Virus record (IMG/VR): IMGVR_UViG_3300037107_000024 | Coordinates: 1-23,121 of that record | Strand: one strand, 5' to 3' | Source of the DNA: a virus | Length of the DNA stretch: 23,121 nt | Shown here: positions 7,669-14,367 of the stretch, one piece after another | How the letters are laid out: each line of letters begins with the position of its first letter | Position numbering within the stretch: position 1 is the first letter of the stretch | Notes under the pieces: generated by a model | Seen by the model: the letters and a program-made list of their open reading frames with translations, nothing else | Told to the model about the DNA's origin: nothing | The model's database searches: none | Translations under genes and position numbers: made by a program

Positions 7669-8029
7669 TGTCTCTTACGATGTCAATATATTTATGTAAT
7701 ATTTGTCCCGCTGTTTTCAAATCCTTTACTTTTGGAGTCTTTAGTTCGTTACAATATCCATTTTTTGCTACTGTCTCTTTTGCGCATCCCTGCCAGGCGT
7801 AAGTAGAGCCTGAATGAGTCGAAATGTCAAGGATTAACGGCTGTTTCTTTTTGATTGGAATCCGCGCGATTAAACAGGTGTAACCTCTATAAACATGCTC
7901 GTCAAAGAATTTTACCCATTCGGATTCATCCTGTGATGTCCCTGTCTTTTCCATTTTATCGAGCATGGAATTAAGATGGGTTTTTAACTTCGCGTCAGTA
8001 CTGTTGTCTGCTATTTTAATGAGACTCAT
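7655..8029 (-). CDS. Unknown protein (124 aa)
   Basis: The start ATG overlaps the stop of the upstream gene as ATGA. The N-terminal 50 residues are helical and polar; a central segment YTCLIARIPIKKKQPLILDI looks like beta strands; the C-terminus is helical (AGQILHKYIDIVRDN). Three Cys are present (about 52, 82, 92) without clear metal-site spacing. No family is recognised. The tight overlaps on both sides place it in one translational unit with terminase. Confidence 0.6.
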   Translation of the reverse strand: MSLIKIADNSTDAKLKTHLNSMLDKMEKTGTSQDESEWVKFFDEHVYRGYTCLIARIPIKKKQPLILDISTHSGSTYAWQGCAKETVAKNGYCNELKTPKVKDLKTAGQILHKYIDIVRDNGKN

Positions 8030-8265
8030 TTGCCTGCCTTTCTTACTCCCGCACCTTTCTGCACCTCATAATTGAGGTAGTTACTTCCCTGATGCTCTTT
8101 TGTATGTGCATCGGGGGGTTCCGGAAACTTTGATAGACTCATTTTCCTTTTTATCCCTTCCGGTTTTTTGGCTGCAGCCGCCTTAACTGATTTCTTTGCG
8201 GCTACCGGTTTTACAAACTGCAATGGTTTTACTGTTCTGTGTACTTTGAATTTTGGTATGCTCAT
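8026..8265 (-). CDS. Small basic Lys/Ala/Pro-rich protein (79 aa)
   Basis: I use the ATG at 8265; a longer frame from a TTG at 8277 would include its own GAGG ribosome site. The 79-residue product is strongly basic. Residues 18-40 are Lys, Ala and Val rich (VAAKKSVKAAAAKKP), similar in composition to histone-H1-like tails. Two short motifs, MSIPKF at the N-terminus and MSLSKF at about 45, resemble each other. It is probably disordered and nucleic-acid binding, but that is inferred from composition. It lies directly downstream of the large terminase gene. Confidence 0.5.
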   Translation of the reverse strand: MSIPKFKVHRTVKPLQFVKPVAAKKSVKAAAAKKPEGIKRKMSLSKFPEPPDAHTKEHQGSNYLNYEVQKGAGVRKAGK

Positions 8266-8273
8266 TTTATGCC

Positions 8274-9755
8274 TCAAAAAGATGTGATAGTTTTTGTTTC
8301 ACGAATTAAATTTACTGCTGCTTGACGCGCGCTTACTGGCTTTGGAGTCTCTTTTTTTACAGGCTCCCAAATCGCATAGAACGGCATCTTAAAGGCGTCT
8401 ATTGCATGTGGTTTATTTGCGCCTGTATTAAGATAGTCCCGTCCATCTGCATCGTTAGGCGGATGTATAAGAGTCGAAATTTCTTTAATTAGATATTTGC
8501 ACTTGTCGGAAAAATAAACTTTTGGCTTGCCGTTTGTAACCTTGAGGAACTCATGTATAGCGTCATTAACAGATTCACGGTAGTTTTTGTTGTGATCCAA
8601 CGAAGTTTTGTTAACAACTACCATCGCTGGCGCATCATCACCCATACGCTGCTGAAAAACCGCGTTAAATATTTGTATCGGTGTTTTATCAAATCCGACA
8701 TTGCTTATTTGAGATATATCCATATCGGTGTCATATATTATTAGCAACTTAAATAATTTTCTTTCCAAAAGAAAGTCCGAAATCAAATTAGCTCTCTCTG
8801 ATGGGCTTTCGCAATCTGGTAAATAGCATTCGTCTGCCGATACGATTGTCCCCTCGTAGTCTCTTTGCAGGACTTCTAAAACGGTTGTATTGCCGTAGTC
8901 CAGACCACCTACTGTTGTAAAGTGTCTTGATATTTCATAGTTGTTTATAACGTGTATATTTCTTCGGAACTCATTGAAAAACATACCCTCGAAGATATCC
9001 ATATCGCCCAACAATTCAGCTTTCCGTTTGCTTTCCGGCAATTGATCAAGTATCCGCCCGTAATCGGTCTTTAGGAAATATTTGAATCTTGTGTCTGAAT
9101 CCCATTTATGATAATCGTCAATTGTTAAGCCTTCCTCGTTTAATCTTCGTTGGCTCCAATATGCGTTATCCCATCCGAACGTTTGTAAGAAAGCGTAATT
9201 CTCCGCAACCTCATTGCCCTCATAGTTAAGCTCAAAAAATAATCGCTTATTATAGCTGTGTGAAACGCCGCCAGGATTAAACAGTAAAAGCATTTTAGGG
9301 GTGATTTGTAAGTTAGTTGATCGGTTAATTGTGGAGAGGGATTCAATTTCTTTCTGTTCAAATAATTCTGATTGGTCTATGATGATATCGGCAAACTCTC
9401 TGCCTTTTCTTTCTTCAAATTCTTTCAGGGAATCGCCGGATAGAAATCTTATGTAGGATTTGTTGGGGAAGGTTAACATCATCTGTTGTACGTTAAACAT
9501 GGATCTTAAAACGGGGTATTTGTTAAACAGTGGAGTTAAGTGTATATCCCAAATATCCTGATAAACTTTCATAACTATCAATCCATTCGTTGCCGGATAC
9601 TTACGGCGTCTGATTATCATCAAAACATCGGCAGTGTAGCTTTTTGTCCCGCCTCTGGAGCCGCCAAAACCTATGATTCTTGCATCGCCAAACTCATAAA
9701 TCTGATATAATTTGTCTTGTACGGGTTGAAGATTAAAGACTATATCCAAAGTCAC
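8274..9755 (-). CDS. terL: Terminase large subunit (ATPase and nuclease)
   Basis: The 493-residue protein packages DNA into the prohead. Walker A is GGSRGGTKS (residues 31-39). Walker B is DIIIDQSE (123-130), with Glu130 the likely catalytic carboxylate. LLLFNPGG (157-163) is the coupling motif. The C-terminal RNase-H-like nuclease shows GGLDYG (Asp286), IIYDTDMD (Asp342, Asp344) and HAIDAF (Asp453), the expected acidic residues. The length is normal. Its ATG overlaps the small terminase stop as ATGA, the classic coupled pair. The Asp-Gln-Ser-Glu spacing of Walker B is slightly unusual; most relatives have Asp-Glu directly. Confidence 0.93.
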   Translation of the reverse strand: MTLDIVFNLQPVQDKLYQIYEFGDARIIGFGGSRGGTKSYTADVLMIIRRRKYPATNGLIVMKVYQDIWDIHLTPLFNKYPVLRSMFNVQQMMLTFPNKSYIRFLSGDSLKEFEERKGREFADIIIDQSELFEQKEIESLSTINRSTNLQITPKMLLLFNPGGVSHSYNKRLFFELNYEGNEVAENYAFLQTFGWDNAYWSQRRLNEEGLTIDDYHKWDSDTRFKYFLKTDYGRILDQLPESKRKAELLGDMDIFEGMFFNEFRRNIHVINNYEISRHFTTVGGLDYGNTTVLEVLQRDYEGTIVSADECYLPDCESPSERANLISDFLLERKLFKLLIIYDTDMDISQISNVGFDKTPIQIFNAVFQQRMGDDAPAMVVVNKTSLDHNKNYRESVNDAIHEFLKVTNGKPKVYFSDKCKYLIKEISTLIHPPNDADGRDYLNTGANKPHAIDAFKMPFYAIWEPVKKETPKPVSARQAAVNLIRETKTITSF

Positions 9756-10210
9756 ACCTTCGTTATGCCGTTTATAATCAAATTCATATCGCCGGAATGC
9801 TCGATTTCTTGCTTATCTCTAAATTTATCGGGCTGTCTGTTTTTAAGCCAAAATATTAAAGCGGTTGGATCAGGAGGATAATGCTTAGTGTATGTTGTTG
9901 CGGTTACTTTACCTAAATAATTGCTAAAATATGTATCTTCATGCTCATAGCCCATTGCTCTTTCGTACAATCTTCGCACAACTTGATTATCTGCTTCAAG
10001 CTTGCCGCCTTTAAGGGCTAACATAAATTCTTCATCTTTTTTCCATCGATTCAGCGTCATTTCATCAATTTCGAGCAAGACACAAAGGTCTTTGTCAGTT
10101 AAACCATAAAAAGCAAGTTTCTTTATTTTTTTTATATCAAAGCGTTTTGCTTCAATACGCTGCTTAACAGTTGTTTTAGGTCTTCCGGTATGTTTGCTCT
10201 TTTCTTCCAT
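9752..10210 (-). CDS. terS: Terminase small subunit-like DNA-binding protein
   Basis: The 152-residue protein has an N-terminal basic tail (KHTGRPKTTVKQR), then a helix-turn-helix with GLTDKDLCVLLEIDEMTLNRW (about residues 46-66). The segment RRLYERAMGYEHED follows, and then KHYPPDPTALIFWLKNRQPDKFRDK, a hallmark of phage small-terminase-like proteins. It would recognise the packaging site and feed DNA to TerL, with which it overlaps by four bases. No ribosome site is visible before the ATG. A promoter ends 7 bases upstream, so the mRNA may be leaderless. Confidence 0.85.
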   Translation of the reverse strand: MEEKSKHTGRPKTTVKQRIEAKRFDIKKIKKLAFYGLTDKDLCVLLEIDEMTLNRWKKDEEFMLALKGGKLEADNQVVRRLYERAMGYEHEDTYFSNYLGKVTATTYTKHYPPDPTALIFWLKNRQPDKFRDKQEIEHSGDMNLIINGITKV

Positions 10211-10217
10211 AATGTTT

Positions 10218-10248
10218 CAAAAATACACAATTATTTATTAATTGCAAA
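10218..10248 (-). promoter_or_regulatory. Bacteroidota-type promoter for the terminase/structural operon
   Basis: Minus strand: TTTG (10248-10245), 19 bases, then TATTTTTG (10225-10218), a full match to the Bacteroidota TTTG/TAnnTTTG consensus. Transcription would begin about 4-6 bases beyond, within 3 bases of the terminase start codon at 10210. Confidence 0.6.
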
Positions 10249-10335
10249 TGGAAAAATAATGCGTACAATCGTTGCTGTAATCGTATCTTGACCTTTTAGA
10301 CTATCTTTCAGTGCTTCGTATTTAGCGGGGGCCAT
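10231..10335 (-). CDS. Possible micro-ORF overlapping the 75-aa gene (34 aa)
   Basis: An ATG at 10335, inside the end of the upstream gene, opens 34 residues starting MAPAKYEALKDSLKG and ending IVRIIFPFAINK. The C-terminal half is hydrophobic. There is no good ribosome site and it runs through the -33 region of the terminase promoter. It may be chance. I list it because it fills the otherwise gene-free gap 10211-10307. Confidence 0.25.
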   Translation of the reverse strand: MAPAKYEALKDSLKGQDTITATIVRIIFPFAINK

Positions 10336-10535
10336 TTCAGCTCGTCCGGATAATTTTCTTTAATCTCTTTTTCAATTTGCTCTAAGTTTTCGATCATACT
10401 TCGCAGACCTTTTACGTCTGGGATCTGTAATATAAAATTCTCTCCGACATGTAGCGTGATGCATTTATCAATTAAATCACCCTCATAATCATAGGTGTTT
10501 ATGCCAAAACCGATTTTAGGTGTTTCTAAGCTCAT
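10308..10535 (-). CDS. Unknown small protein (75 aa)
   Basis: The ATG overlaps the previous stop as ATGA. Residues 1-45 look beta-rich (IGFGINTYDYEGD, CITLHVGENFILQIP). Residues 46-70 form a charged helix. It is reminiscent of small phage proteins of single-domain alpha/beta type but no family is recognised. It is part of a chain of four coupled ORFs after DnaB. Confidence 0.55.
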   Translation of the reverse strand: MSLETPKIGFGINTYDYEGDLIDKCITLHVGENFILQIPDVKGLRSMIENLEQIEKEIKENYPDELKWPPLNTKH

Positions 10536-10717
10536 TTCTTTTCCTGATAGTGTTCGCCTGAAATAAAATTTTCAAGCCACTGCGCCTTTTGATCTATTTC
10601 TCGTTTTTCCTCTTCCAACAAATCAATTTGCTTTTGTGCATCCGCAATAATTTGATTAGTCTCTTCGGTCCGGCTAATTTCATCTAAATTCACAATATTT
10701 TTAACAGGCGCTTTCAT
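10532..10717 (-). CDS. Small coiled-coil protein (61 aa)
   Basis: The 61-residue protein begins 2 bases after the stop of the preceding ORF and ends with an ATGA overlap onto the next. Residues 12-50 are rich in Glu, Gln, Ile and Leu (IADAQKQIDLLEEEKREID), a likely single coiled coil. Function unknown. Confidence 0.55.
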   Translation of the reverse strand: MKAPVKNIVNLDEISRTEETNQIIADAQKQIDLLEEEKREIDQKAQWLENFISGEHYQEKK

Positions 10718-10719
10718 TT

Positions 10720-10893
10720 TTAATCTATTTTCGCACTTTGTTTATTTTCTTCCGGTCCACATTGATAGTGTTCATTGATCCCGCCTTCCGAAAACTTGTA
10801 TTTACTTTTTCTTGGTTTCTTAAAATTCTCATAATCTAAAATCGGTTCTTTCTTTTTCTCTTTTACTTCAGGGGGTTCTAAATTTATTCCCAT
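10720..10893 (-). CDS. Small charged protein (57 aa)
   Basis: The frame runs from an ATG at 10893 to a TAA at 10720-10722 and gives 57 residues starting MGINLEPPEVKEKKKEP. It is rich in Lys, Glu and Pro, probably disordered, with one Cys in EHYQCGPEE. The start lies 10 bases inside the preceding ORF. The weak AAAGAA upstream suggests coupling. It fills the gap between 10717 and DnaB together with the next ORF. No known family. Confidence 0.5.
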   Translation of the reverse strand: MGINLEPPEVKEKKKEPILDYENFKKPRKSKYKFSEGGINEHYQCGPEENKQSAKID

Positions 10894-11027
10894 TTCTTTT
10901 TGTTTCGATTAGATTCAAGTGATTTCTTCTCTCTGTTTATTTCATTTACCCGCTTCAACAATTCTAGTATTTTCTTTTCGTCTGTTTCTTTCTTTAATTT
11001 TAGGGTGATGGATTCATGTTCGGTCAT
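10884..11027 (-). CDS. Small helical protein coupled to DnaB (47 aa)
   Basis: The ATG at 11027 overlaps the DnaB stop as ATGA. The 47-residue product starts MTEHESITLKLKKETDEKK and continues as one charged helix (ILELLKRVNEINREKK). The four-base overlap and lack of a separate ribosome site indicate coupled translation. A helicase-accessory role is possible but there is no direct evidence. Confidence 0.5.
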   Translation of the reverse strand: MTEHESITLKLKKETDEKKILELLKRVNEINREKKSLESNRNKKKWE

Positions 11028-12451
11028 ATTGGCAATTCCTCCGGTTCTGGAAAATGTTTTTTATTTTGCCATTCAAGTTCGGCTTGTTTATCCCTATCAC
11101 CATTGTCAATATTCTCAAACAATGTTTTTTCTTTTATGAATTTTATTTTACATTCCCCTATTGCACCATTTCTGTTTTTTGCAATTATGACTTGCGCCAT
11201 TTCTTTAGTGCTGTTTCCATCACTATCAACCGATATGTCATAATATTCAGGCCTGTATAAAAACATTACTACATCCGCATCCTGTTCAATCGTGCCGGAT
11301 TCTCTTAAATCCTGCAACATTGGTTTTTTATCCTGTCTGTCTTCAACCCTTCGTGAAAGTTGAGAAAGTGCAATAGCTGGAATATCTAAATCTTTTGCTA
11401 AATTTTTAATGGATTGACTAATGATTGAAATTTCCCTTTCCCGATTGTCGGTTTTACCTTTAACCTGCATTAATTGTAAGTAGTCGATAATTATCAGCCC
11501 TATTCCATGTTCCATTTTCATCCGCATTGCTTTACTCTTTAATTCAAGCGGGCTTAATGCGGCTGTATCGTCTATGAAAATATTTTTGGAACATTTATGG
11601 GTTTCTCGCATAAGCGATAATATATCATCATTGCTAAGATTCCCTGAAAGGATGTTGAATGGTTTTACGTCTGAATCAATTCCTAAAGATCTGGAACCTA
11701 AACTCAAATTACCCATTTCCAAAGAAAAGAATCCTACCGGAACTTTCATGTTTTTTGCAATACATAAAGCTAAGGCGGTTTTACCCATTCCCGGACGTGC
11801 CGCTAAGATTATGCTTTCTTTTTTTCTTAGTCCTCCGATAATCTTATCGAGATCATAAAAACCAGTGTTTAATGAATAGTTATTGCTGGAATTCTTTCTC
11901 ATGTTTTCAACATGTTTAATGATTTGCTTGTAAACATCCTGCAATCTCATTGCGCTATTTTTGAAAATAGATCCCGATGTGTCAATGATTTTCTTTTCTG
12001 CATCGTTTAGTATTTCAAAAACATCTTTACTTTGTTCATAACAATCGTTGGCAATTTCCATGCTCATAGAAATTAAATTTCTTAATACAGATTTTTCTAA
12101 AATTATCTTACAGTGATATTCGATATTTGATGCAGAAGTAATTTCTGTCGCCAATTTGTTTATATATGCAAGTCCTCCGGCCTCATCAATCTTGCCGGTT
12201 TTTTTAAGTGCATCATAGAGAGTGATTGAGTCAACCGGTTCGTGTTCAGTAAATAGTCCGGCGCACATTTCAAATATTATCCTGTTCCGCTTATCATAAA
12301 AACAATCGGACGTTAAAACTTCCATTGCTTTAGGTAAGCAGTTATTGTTTTGAAGTATTGAGCCTAAAACCGCATTTTCTGTATCAATTGATTGCGGCGG
12401 TGCTTTACTTGCCGTTCTTAAGTCTGAAAGTTCCCTTCCCTGCTGCTTCAT
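11024..12451 (-). CDS. dnaB: Replicative DNA helicase, DnaB family
   Basis: The 475-residue protein unwinds DNA at the fork as a hexamer. The N-terminal domain begins SIDTENAVLGSILQ (residues 21-34), typical of DnaB. The RecA-like C-terminal domain has Walker A ARPGMGKTA (218-226), FFSLEM (241-246), Walker B GLIIIDYLQL (318-327), QLSRR (364-368) and DLRESGTIEQDADVV (381-395), ending with KNRNGAIG. Length and all motifs are normal, so it should be active. AGGA lies upstream of the start, which is 47 bases inside the end of the organizer gene. Confidence 0.95.
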   Translation of the reverse strand: MKQQGRELSDLRTASKAPPQSIDTENAVLGSILQNNNCLPKAMEVLTSDCFYDKRNRIIFEMCAGLFTEHEPVDSITLYDALKKTGKIDEAGGLAYINKLATEITSASNIEYHCKIILEKSVLRNLISMSMEIANDCYEQSKDVFEILNDAEKKIIDTSGSIFKNSAMRLQDVYKQIIKHVENMRKNSSNNYSLNTGFYDLDKIIGGLRKKESIILAARPGMGKTALALCIAKNMKVPVGFFSLEMGNLSLGSRSLGIDSDVKPFNILSGNLSNDDILSLMRETHKCSKNIFIDDTAALSPLELKSKAMRMKMEHGIGLIIIDYLQLMQVKGKTDNREREISIISQSIKNLAKDLDIPAIALSQLSRRVEDRQDKKPMLQDLRESGTIEQDADVVMFLYRPEYYDISVDSDGNSTKEMAQVIIAKNRNGAIGECKIKFIKEKTLFENIDNGDRDKQAELEWQNKKHFPEPEELPI

Positions 12452-13199
12452 ATAAATCCTGTATCCTTAATTTTTCTTCTTTTGGTTTGTCGTTAATTAA
12501 TGCAAGTAATTCGGAGTGTGATATATTGTTTTTGAGTTGACCGCTGCTGTTGTTTTTATTATCATAATTCCTGTTCAATTGTTCTTTGTGCCAATTTTCG
12601 GATTTTAACCTCCAGTTTGTAATTGGCAAACCGGAACCGGTTACCCATCCTTGGGCTTCATAGTGATTATAAAATGCTATTCCTTCCTCAACCGGATAAC
12701 CTTTATTTGTAAAATACTCTTTTATTTTTTTGAGTTTTTCGGGTTCCTCAATTTCGGGTGCATTTTCTTTATCTTCTTCTTTTTCTTTATATATGTCTTT
12801 TCTTTTATCCCCTATATAGGGGCTTTGAAGCCCCTTTGAAGCCCCTTCAATAACCCCTATTATGTCATATTTCTGTATTAAATTTAGGACAGATAGATGA
12901 AATTTGTTTTTGGGATTAAGTTGTCCAATAGTGCATTTACACTGAAATTCAATATAGTCGATTATATACCATCTTCTACTATTATCAAACTCAATGAATT
13001 GTTTTTGAAAGGTTTGTTTTATTTCATTAATATTTAATTCAGATCCTATAAAAAAAGCAGCTGTTTCAAAATCCACCTCCCATATTCCTGCAACATTGCA
13101 ACTATCGGTTAAATAATTCCAAAAGCATTTTTCTACGGGTGTAAGTTTACGAAACCAGATCTTTTTCCACTTTTCATTATCTGTTAATCTATTGGCCAT
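12405..13199 (-). CDS. Replisome organizer / helicase-loader-like protein
   Basis: The 264-residue protein has an N-terminal winged-helix-like region (KWKKIWFRKLTPVEKCFWNY, then AGIWEVDFETAAFFIG), the usual start of phage replisome organizers. A charged linker at residues 125-160 is low complexity (KEKEEDKENAPEIEEPEK). The C-terminal FYNHYEAQGWVTGSGLPITNW matches the short FxxYYxxxGWxxG helix found in DnaB-loader-like domains. It overlaps DnaB downstream and the upstream gene by 11 bases, which agrees with loading DnaB at the origin. The linker DNA holds iteron-like repeats. Confidence 0.7.
   Translation of the reverse strand: MANRLTDNEKWKKIWFRKLTPVEKCFWNYLTDSCNVAGIWEVDFETAAFFIGSELNINEIKQTFQKQFIEFDNSRRWYIIDYIEFQCKCTIGQLNPKNKFHLSVLNLIQKYDIIGVIEGASKGLQSPYIGDKRKDIYKEKEEDKENAPEIEEPEKLKKIKEYFTNKGYPVEEGIAFYNHYEAQGWVTGSGLPITNWRLKSENWHKEQLNRNYDNKNNSSGQLKNNISHSELLALINDKPKEEKLRIQDLYEAAGKGTFRLKNGK
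12808..12859. repeat. Iteron-like repeats inside the organizer gene, candidate origin
   Basis: The plus strand has TTTGAAGCCCC twice in perfect tandem (12824-12834, 12835-12845), a diverged third copy with ACCCCTA (12854-12859), and the palindrome CCCCTATATAGGGG (12809-12822). These G/C clusters stand out from AT-rich DNA. They adjoin an almost pure pyrimidine (plus strand), A-rich (minus strand) tract from about 12730 to 12807. Iterons next to an AT-rich tract within the initiator gene is how lambda O and several other phages place their origin. The assignment here is inference. Confidence 0.4.
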
Positions 13200-13602
13200 T
13201 ATTTTTCCTGCGCCGTAATTTGAAAATTTTATTTAGCCTTGCTATTTCTTCTTTAAGTGTAGATATTTCTTTTTGGCGAGCTTCTTCAAGCTGCTTCCTT
13301 AATTGCCCTTTTGCGATTCTTGATTTTTCGATAAGATCAAGAAAGGTTGAATAGACGCTTAAGGTATTAGTTTCAAATTGTATCAAATTATTGGCAATGG
13401 CACATTCAGCAAATTGTTTAAGAGGTTGGTCTAAGGAAGAAAAATTTAAGCGATGATTTTCGGATTGATATATTTTTTCAATTAAGATCCAAAACAATCC
13501 GTATGCTTCTTCGAGTTTATAAAGTTTTGTGTCAAGAAGACGTTTGAAGTTTTCTTTTTCATAAGTACCGCAAACGTGGATAATAGAATTGGTTTTTGAC
13601 AT
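13189..13602 (-). CDS. DUF4373-like (Lin1244/Lin1753-type) replication-associated protein
   Basis: The 137-residue protein has DTKLYKLEEAYGLFWILIEKIYQ (about residues 24-46), matching the D..i..L...yG..G...yw.liE.iY pattern of the DUF4373 N-terminal domain that precedes many phage replication proteins. The C-terminus is a long basic coiled coil (KGQLRKQLEEARQKEISTLK) ending RRRKNNGQ. It is the first gene of the leftward replication operon and overlaps the organizer gene by 11 bases. AGAGGG lies before the ATG. The two may be a split organizer. The family call is from memory of the pattern. Confidence 0.6.
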   Translation of the reverse strand: MSKTNSIIHVCGTYEKENFKRLLDTKLYKLEEAYGLFWILIEKIYQSENHRLNFSSLDQPLKQFAECAIANNLIQFETNTLSVYSTFLDLIEKSRIAKGQLRKQLEEARQKEISTLKEEIARLNKIFKLRRRKNNGQ

Positions 13603-13616
13603 AAACCCTCTAAATT

Positions 13617-13659
13617 AAAAAACCTCTTCCCTGCATAATGCAACTATGCAGAAAAGAGG
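13617..13659 (-). terminator. Terminator/attenuator hairpin ahead of the replication operon
   Basis: In the minus RNA CCTCTTTTCTGCATA pairs with TATGCAGGGAAGAGG around the loop GTTGCAT, then six U residues follow. Two U-G pairs keep the 15-bp stem complete; on the plus strand they are C-A mismatches. It lies between a promoter at 13748-13777 and the first start codon at 13602, so it must be read through for expression. Its loop is complementary to that of the upstream hairpin. Confidence 0.8.
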
Positions 13660-13686
13660 AATTTGTATTTTTAGAAAAGTCTATGT

Positions 13687-13712
13687 GGTTTGTTAGTTGC
13701 ATTAACAAAGCC
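13687..13712 (-). promoter_or_regulatory. Upstream leader hairpin with a loop complementary to the terminator loop
   Basis: In the minus RNA TTTGTTA pairs with TAACAAA around the seven-base loop ATGCAAC, extended by GG/CC with one bulged C. The loop is the exact complement of the terminator-hairpin loop GTTGCAT at 13638-13644. Counting closing pairs, 11 bases (TAATGCAACTA with TAGTTGCATTA) could pair. A kissing complex or an alternative antiterminator helix is possible. Confidence 0.6.
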
Positions 13713-13747
13713 TTATTATAAATAATTAGTTTCAAAATTTCACTTCA

Positions 13748-13777
13748 CAAATATAAGAAAATTTCTAATTAATTCAA
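13748..13777 (-). promoter_or_regulatory. Bacteroidota-type promoter for the replication operon
   Basis: Minus strand: TTG (13777-13775), exactly 19 bases, then TATATTTG (13755-13748). It lies in the gap after the small gene at 13790-13981. The predicted start, near 13741-13743, gives a leader of about 140 bases that contains both hairpins. Confidence 0.65.
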
Positions 13778-13789
13778 CTTCGTTTGCAA

Positions 13790-13981
13790 TTATTTTTTAA
13801 CTGTTATGACTTCATCGATCCAATTAAAAGGCTTAGTGTCGATCTGCTTAAACCCATTTTCATTTAGGAACTTATTAGTCCTGTCCGTAGCTATTTTCAA
13901 AGGCGCACGATGTAAAAATAATTCAGCAATCTCTGCCGGTGTGTGGTCTTTTGCGATTGAATTGTTTGTAACGTAAATCAT
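13790..13981 (-). CDS. Small protein at the divergence point (63 aa)
   Basis: The ATG at 13981 has a strong GGAGTTGAG site upstream. The 63-residue protein contains TPAEIAELFLHRAPLKIATDR, a possible helix-turn-helix, followed by KFLNENGFKQIDTKP. The size and place between divergent operons would fit a regulator, but the helix-turn-helix is not convincing and no family is recognised. No clear promoter was found upstream. Confidence 0.6.
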   Translation of the reverse strand: MIYVTNNSIAKDHTPAEIAELFLHRAPLKIATDRTNKFLNENGFKQIDTKPFNWIDEVITVKK

Positions 13982-14082
13982 TTTCTCAACTCCGTGAAAG
14001 AATATATTAATTGATAGTGCAAATTATAAAATGTTTTCAATATATCCTAATGAAAAAATCATTACATAGTAAAATTATTTCC

Positions 14083-14112
14083 TTGACATTCCGGTTTATT
14101 ATGCTATATTTG
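14083..14112 (+). promoter_or_regulatory. Bacteroidota-type promoter for the rightward operon
   Basis: TTG (14083-14085), exactly 19 bases, then TATATTTG (14105-14112). The same bases can be read as sigma-70 TTGACA, 16 bases, TATATT. The start would be near 14117-14119, leaving a 30-base leader with AAGGAGA before the ATG at 14148. This promoter is nearly the mirror of the one at 13748-13777. Confidence 0.7.
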
Positions 14113-14147
14113 TAATTAACAATTAAATCAATTAAGGAGAATTCATC

Positions 14148-14357
14148 ATGTCGGAACAATTAATCAAGATTAAAGAATATACTATTATGAAATCAGGCGG
14201 AGCATCAAAAGTAATTGCACTTCCTAAAATTTGGATGAACGACAACAATGTGGATTGTAAATCAAGACTCGATATGTACCGTGCAAATATTGACGGCAAG
14301 GACGTTTTAGTTATTGCAAAACAAACCGAAGAAAAGAAGAACAAGAAATCTAAATAA
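14148..14357 (+). CDS. AbrB/SpoVT-like (MazE-fold) DNA-binding regulator
   Basis: The 69-residue protein has GGASKVIALPKIWMNDNNVD (residues 17-36) and then LDMYRANIDGKDVLVIA. This is the swapped-hairpin AbrB pattern: a basic strand, IALPK in place of the usual VTIPK, a short helix, and paired C-terminal strands. The C-terminus is Lys-rich (EEKKNKKSK). It follows the rightward promoter closely and has a strong AAGGAGA site, so it is probably an early regulator of the phage genes or of the divergent promoters. No toxin partner is next to it, so an antitoxin role is less likely. Confidence 0.65.
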   Translation: MSEQLIKIKEYTIMKSGGASKVIALPKIWMNDNNVDCKSRLDMYRANIDGKDVLVIAKQTEEKKNKKSK

Positions 14358-14367
14358 CGGAGAGATT

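Noticed and set aside
8266-8277. TTG start for the basic protein at 8026-8265
   Set aside because: It would include the ribosome site of the ATG four codons later, which is the better start.
13982-14082. Promoter for the small gene at 13790-13981
   Set aside because: A TATAATTTG is present near 14025 but the spacing to any TTG is wrong and it does not fit the TAnnTTTG pattern.
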